64,000 bases of DNA from Enoplolaimus lenunculus (Eukaryota; Nematoda; Enoplea; Enoplida; Thoracostomopsidae): positions 1 to 64,000 of the forward strand of contig JASANG010002129.1 of NCBI GenBank assembly GCA_030248215.1, written 5' to 3'. Shown in pieces: positions 59,901 to 64,000 of this stretch. Position 1 is the first letter of the stretch. The number at the start of each line of letters is the position of its first letter. The position numbers were made by a program, and so were the translations under genes. The notes beneath the pieces were generated by a model. It searched no databases and was not told where the DNA came from. It worked only from the letters and a program-made list of their open reading frames with translations.

Positions 59901-61288
59901 GTTAGTGAAATAAATTTGTAGCATTTCTGCAATTTTTTGCAGCTGCAATTTTCATGATGAATTTTTGAAAAAAATAACGATTGTATATCGACTAAATTGG
60001 TCGGATGAGGGATTTTGTATATCGATATTTTTTCGGTTTCTTAAAGCTCGATACTTGTGAATGATAAATGATAACGAGCAGACGCGGATCCACAACTTTC
60101 TGACTGGGGCTGGCGGGCTGGAAAATGTTATGAAATGCAAAAATTGTAAGGTACGGACCTTATCATTTTATCACTAAAAAATTTTCTGAGGGGGTAAAAT
60201 TGTAAGGTAACGAGGTCCTTACCATTTTATGACAAAAAAATTCTTTGAGAAAAATTGTATTGTTTACAAATAATTAAATTATGCAAGGTTGGGACCTTAC
60301 CATTTTATTACAAAAAAATATCCTGCCGGGGCGTACGCCACCCCTTCCCCCTGTCTGGATCCGCTAGTGATAACCAGCTTCGTTAATGAACTTGCTGCTA
60401 CTGAGAAACTGAGCGAATGGGTTTGAGATATTTACGAGTACACGGACAGATAGAGTAAAGGTTGCGCTATATTTTACCGTGCCGAACGGTGTCGCTATGT
60501 GTTGCTAACGGAAATATAGGCAAAATCTATTTGGTAGCGTGCAGCGACGACGGCTATTTTCAGTAAGCTTTACTGTGCAGTGCGCGTCGGTGTCCGGCGG
60601 AGTACGGCGAGTATAGCGCCACCCAAATTGGTCCTTTTTGGCAAATATACATAATTTTGAATCCACTATCAAAAATAAATGCACTATTCTATCACCGTAC
60701 TTTGAGAATAACGATAATTAATTAAACCTAGGTAATACCTTATATGTTACATTACAAAAATATGCACTGTAGACTATATTGTTTTTCACACAATTCCGTA
60801 TTGTTAGTGTTATTTGCGTTTAAACCATCTCCCTGAAAATTAAATAATGTAATGTATGTTTCATATCACATTGATCCAAATAAGCTAAACTTGCTGTTCT
60901 GATTTCGATATAATCCAGTTCCACTTTGCACCCTGTTTGACTCGAGTTATACTCCAGGCGCTCGTAGGGCTGAGATGTCGATGCACATCGGGAATAATAT
61001 ATATTTTGAATTCAGATTATATTCCAGCGGTTTCTTCGGGTTGAGATATCTATGCAATTCGCAAATAGTATATATTTTGTATTCGAGCAATACTCTACGC
61101 TTTTTGGGTTAAGTTCAGCATCAAAATTTGTAATATGACACATCGGGTATACCATAATTTGAATTTTTGTAGTGTTAAGAAAAATAAACTGTGCAGTAGG
61201 TACTGAATGTTTACTTGGGTGTCCGAAATATGGAACTAGTTGCGCACATCTGCAAATTAATGCTGTTGTGGCACAATGAAATCTAATT
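59901..61288. other. Repeat-dense stretch between DDX28 exon 7 and the fucosyltransferase
   Basis: Contains a repeat at ~60085-60370 with inverted edges (GCGGATCCAC, GGATCCGCTA) and three copies of a GGACCTTACCATTTTAT-like motif. Also present are a CGTCG-rich family I element (~60460-60645), a family A right-end fragment (ACTTTGCACCCTG, ~60922-60934) and ~2.4 tandem copies of a ~70-bp unit (60946-61112). No further DDX28 exon was recognised. Confidence 0.55.
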
Positions 61289-63479
61289 TTAAAGGCCAAT
61301 CCAGTTGGGCATAAAATAGTCTGGTGGGTTGTATTGCGAATGCAATACGGAACCGGGTCGCGCAAAAACCTTTGGATATAGTACAATCGTTGGCTTGTTA
61401 TTATTAGCGCGGTATGGCGAGTTTGAACTATAACGTTTGTTTGAGGTGTGCTTCGTATTAACTGCAGCACAAATTTTGTTGTTTTTTGTAGTGGTGCTGA
61501 AAAAATAATTATGGTTTAATGAAATTAGTTTGGTTTGTTCTCGTTGTTCTTCACCGGTTAGTAATTTTTGGCAGCGTCCGGTACCCGTTTTATGTGAATT
61601 GCGCTTGTTCGCTTGACTGATACAGTTTTGCTTCATGTGTTTGTTTCTTTGGCACGTTGCACTCATGTTAATATCACAGTTAAAATACCCGTTGATTTTT
61701 ATATGCGGTGAAGTTTCATGAGGAGTCGAAAAATGTTGATCGTGCGTGTTGAGTGAGGTGGTTTTTGGTGTATTTTTGGCAAATATAGATTTAAATCGTC
61801 TACTGTAGCCGTGTGGTGCGTTTTCTCGTTGCTGAGCAAGCCATCCGCCCCACCAGCCAAACGTACTAGCAGAACCAATGATGACATGATCAGACATTGA
61901 TAGCAAACACAAATCTATGATCGAATTTAGCGAAGTTCGAGAATATATGATGTTGTGCTTTGCGGTGCTATTTTGAAAGTCTCCGAAATAAGCTGCGCGT
62001 GCCCATGGTATGTCGTCGCCGATAACAAGAAATCGAACCCCTAAAATTGGATTTATATCACATTTTTTTACTCTGATACAGGTTAGTTGTGAAAGACGAA
62101 TCCTGTTTAACTTTTATTAGAATATCATTAACCAAACCACTCACTAGTACGCGTTCGAGGGGGGGGGTGGTTCATGAGATGATTTTTGGGATAAATATTG
62201 TCCGTGAGAAGTTTTTTGGGAAACATTGTACAACCAGCGAGATTCTATTATTGTATGAATGGTTGAATTCTTTAGTCGATACTGAATGTTGTTGTTATTA
62301 ATATTGACGACGAAAATAAAATTATTTTTGTTTGATTTTATGTATATTTGAAGTCTTTTCTCAATTTAGGCGTATTTCATAGTGTTTATCGGGCACGAGA
62401 TTTCACTATTCAGCTTTAAATGCGTTACTATTGGTATAGTTGATTGGCAGTGGTTCAAAACTTATTTAAGAATGTATGTTTTGCAAACCTGATAGCAGAA
62501 GACGATAGTTTCAAGTAGTAAAAAACAGAACCACATGGGGGGACGAATATCCGATCGCACCCTGTTGTGCCGGTACCTTTCGACTTGTTTCTGTCAACAT
62601 ATCGTATAATTTTGAGCATGACTTGCATTGCGTTTGTAATGAACGATTCGCTTGTTGGCAGAAATCCTATCATTTGGTTGTGTTGATCTGTGAAGTCACC
62701 ACGTCGTATGTGTACTCCGACAATAGTTGTTTGTCGTCTGAAAACAAGATGGACCGATGAAATGAGGTTTTGGCTCTATATCGAAGATGAAATCGAATTC
62801 AGTGAACGACTATGTTTCTCATAAGTTTCAAAAGTAAAGAATTGTGTCGGTCATTCTTAAACGTTGCTACATTGGTTGGCTTGTTTATTTTCAGAGAAGG
62901 AAGGCTACCGATCATTAAACGAACCATAAGGAAATCTCTTGCATTAAGCATACAGACATGCTGACATTGCGCTACGATGGCGCTATACTTAGCGTGCAAC
63001 GTCGTCGATCACTGTACGTAGCCTTTCGTCATCGTACGGCGGCGCCGATGACATTAAAATTTTTGAATGTATGACGTCATCCTATGCATATGCTTAAAAA
63101 CTCACATAATCACTTCGGATTAAGGTTAGCGTAAGGATTTTATGGCATATCCGCTGCGTTTAAGCCAAACTACATGACGCAGAAAGAAACATGTTCGAAT
63201 GTCCGTGCATTTAGCAACAGTCGTGTAGCACTTTTCAACTGTGAAAGCGCGGTAAGAAATGATATCTGAATCAAACCTGAATATAGATTTTTGTGGAACC
63301 GGATCAGATATTTGGTCGTACTCTGTATTAAGTACATATTAATTACCTTGTGAGACCAACGCGGTTTAAAGCTGTGCGTAATTTGCGTTTCGCAATTGCT
63401 TGAACCGATTGTGAAAATTTGAACGACGCTGCTATTTTGTCGTTGATATGGTCGAAGTAACGCCACGATTGCATGAGTC
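61289..63479 (-). CDS. GT11 family alpha-1,2-fucosyltransferase-like enzyme (C-terminal part)
   Basis: Three minus-strand exons in phase: 63479-63347, 62737-62577, 62040-61289, ~348 codons to the TAA. The 5' exon or exons (cytoplasmic tail, membrane anchor) lie outside or were not found. GT11 landmarks are in order: GLMQSWRYF, the GDP-fucose-binding HIRRGDF motif, FLVIGDDIPWA, and DHVIIG followed by STFGWWGGWLA. The C-terminus VFARPGSVLHSQYNPPDYF, then PNWIGL, is typical of the family. These are Golgi type II enzymes that add fucose to galactose of glycans. Between YSRRFKSIF and the C-terminal block sits a ~125-residue Asn/Thr/Ser/Lys-rich insert absent from the family norm as I know it. It stays open in frame and could be an insert or a retained intron. 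The gene is convergent to DDX28. Confidence 0.88.
62965..63060. repeat. CGTCG-rich repeat (family I) in fucosyltransferase intron
   Basis: GGCGCTATACTTAGCGTGCA, AACGTCGTCGATCACTG and CGTACGGCGGCGCCGATG match the motif style of 60460-60645 and 39400-39580. Confidence 0.4.
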
Positions 63480-64000
63480 CTACACAATGATGTATATGTA
63501 TAGTTGGAATCAAAGGCTACTATGTCGCTATTTATGCATATTTATCATCAAACCAATTACGCTTAATCTGAGAGTTAGATAAAGCTAAATGCTAAAAGGC
63601 TTCAGTGTAAATTGACATTACGGTATAAAAACAGTCGGGTGTAACATTTCAACTGTTTGCATTTAAACTGCTTTTTAGCTATTTTAACAAAAATATAGCT
63701 TTGGTCTCTTTCTTCTTAACACAGTGTGCAGCGATATATTTTACGACCCTAATGTTAACGAATCTTTTACAGTATTAAGTTGCGTCGGAAACGTGTATGG
63801 TATGGCAATTTTTACCGCCTGTTGTAACCAGATTTGAAAATTTTGCAACCTTTATATACATGAAAACTTTAAACTTTCGCGAACTGTAGGTAAATTTTGT
63901 GGCATACGAGTACATACAGTTACGGACAAAAAACTACAGAAGTATATTTAATTTGCTGTAAATTACCGAGCAGGGTGTAATTATATGCCGGATTCAGGGT
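63480..64000. other. Window end; family E start at 63971
   Basis: No exon was recognised with confidence. CAGGGTGTAATTATATGCCG at 63971 looks like the left end of another hAT-like element cut by the window edge. Confidence 0.4.

Noticed and set aside
62799-62999. 66-codon minus-strand frame between fucosyltransferase exons
   Set aside because: Exons 63347-63479 and 62577-62737 join in phase without it and it has no GT11 motif; treated as intron.
1-64000. LTR, LINE or other virus-like elements
   Set aside because: No reverse transcriptase, integrase, capsid or long terminal repeat signature was recognised in any frame.

Overview
This window is from a non-vertebrate animal nuclear genome. It is AT-rich and has short exons with GT-AG introns of about 0.25 to 2.4 kb. 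It carries orthologues of animal genes (RAD23, DDX28, MPPED1/2, a GT11 fucosyltransferase and a neuropeptide precursor) and a heavy load of small non-autonomous DNA transposons. In each gene whose start is visible, a plausible 3' splice site lies 5-21 nt upstream of the initiator ATG. This is what spliced-leader trans-splicing would produce, and together with the GT11 enzyme and the buccalin/allatostatin-A-like peptides it would fit a nematode or another SL-using invertebrate. The phylum is inferred, not proven.

Layout. 1-1505: tandem array of a ~339-bp unit carrying a tRNA-like sequence. 2.2-6 kb: remnants of hAT-like miniature elements plus a second, 357-bp, tRNA-like duplication. 6766-13172 (+): two-exon gene for a ~1957-residue disordered, RS-like protein that I do not recognise. 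15061-20100 (+): seven-exon MPPED-type metallophosphoesterase, ending inside a repeat. 22361-23908 (-): two-exon amidated neuropeptide precursor, with its signal-peptide exon recovered here. 23.9-43 kb: gene-poor, repeat-rich stretch. 43889-52092 (+): eleven-exon RAD23 with at least four miniature elements in its introns and a foldback element just upstream. 54990-55957: internally deleted piggyBac-type element. 56105-59900 (+, incomplete): first seven exons of the mitochondrial DEAD-box helicase DDX28. 61289-63479 (-, incomplete): last three exons of a GT11 fucosyltransferase.

The host genes do not form an obvious pathway: ubiquitin-receptor/DNA repair, mitochondrial RNA helicase, phosphoesterase, glycosylation, peptide signalling and an orphan nuclear-type protein. 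The most distinctive property is the repeat landscape. Several hAT-like families share CAGG-type ends and 8-bp target duplications, but each carries its own subterminal array of a short C/G-containing motif. tRNA-like sequences also recur inside local duplications at three places. No CRISPR, prokaryotic operon, LTR or other virus-derived element was recognised.
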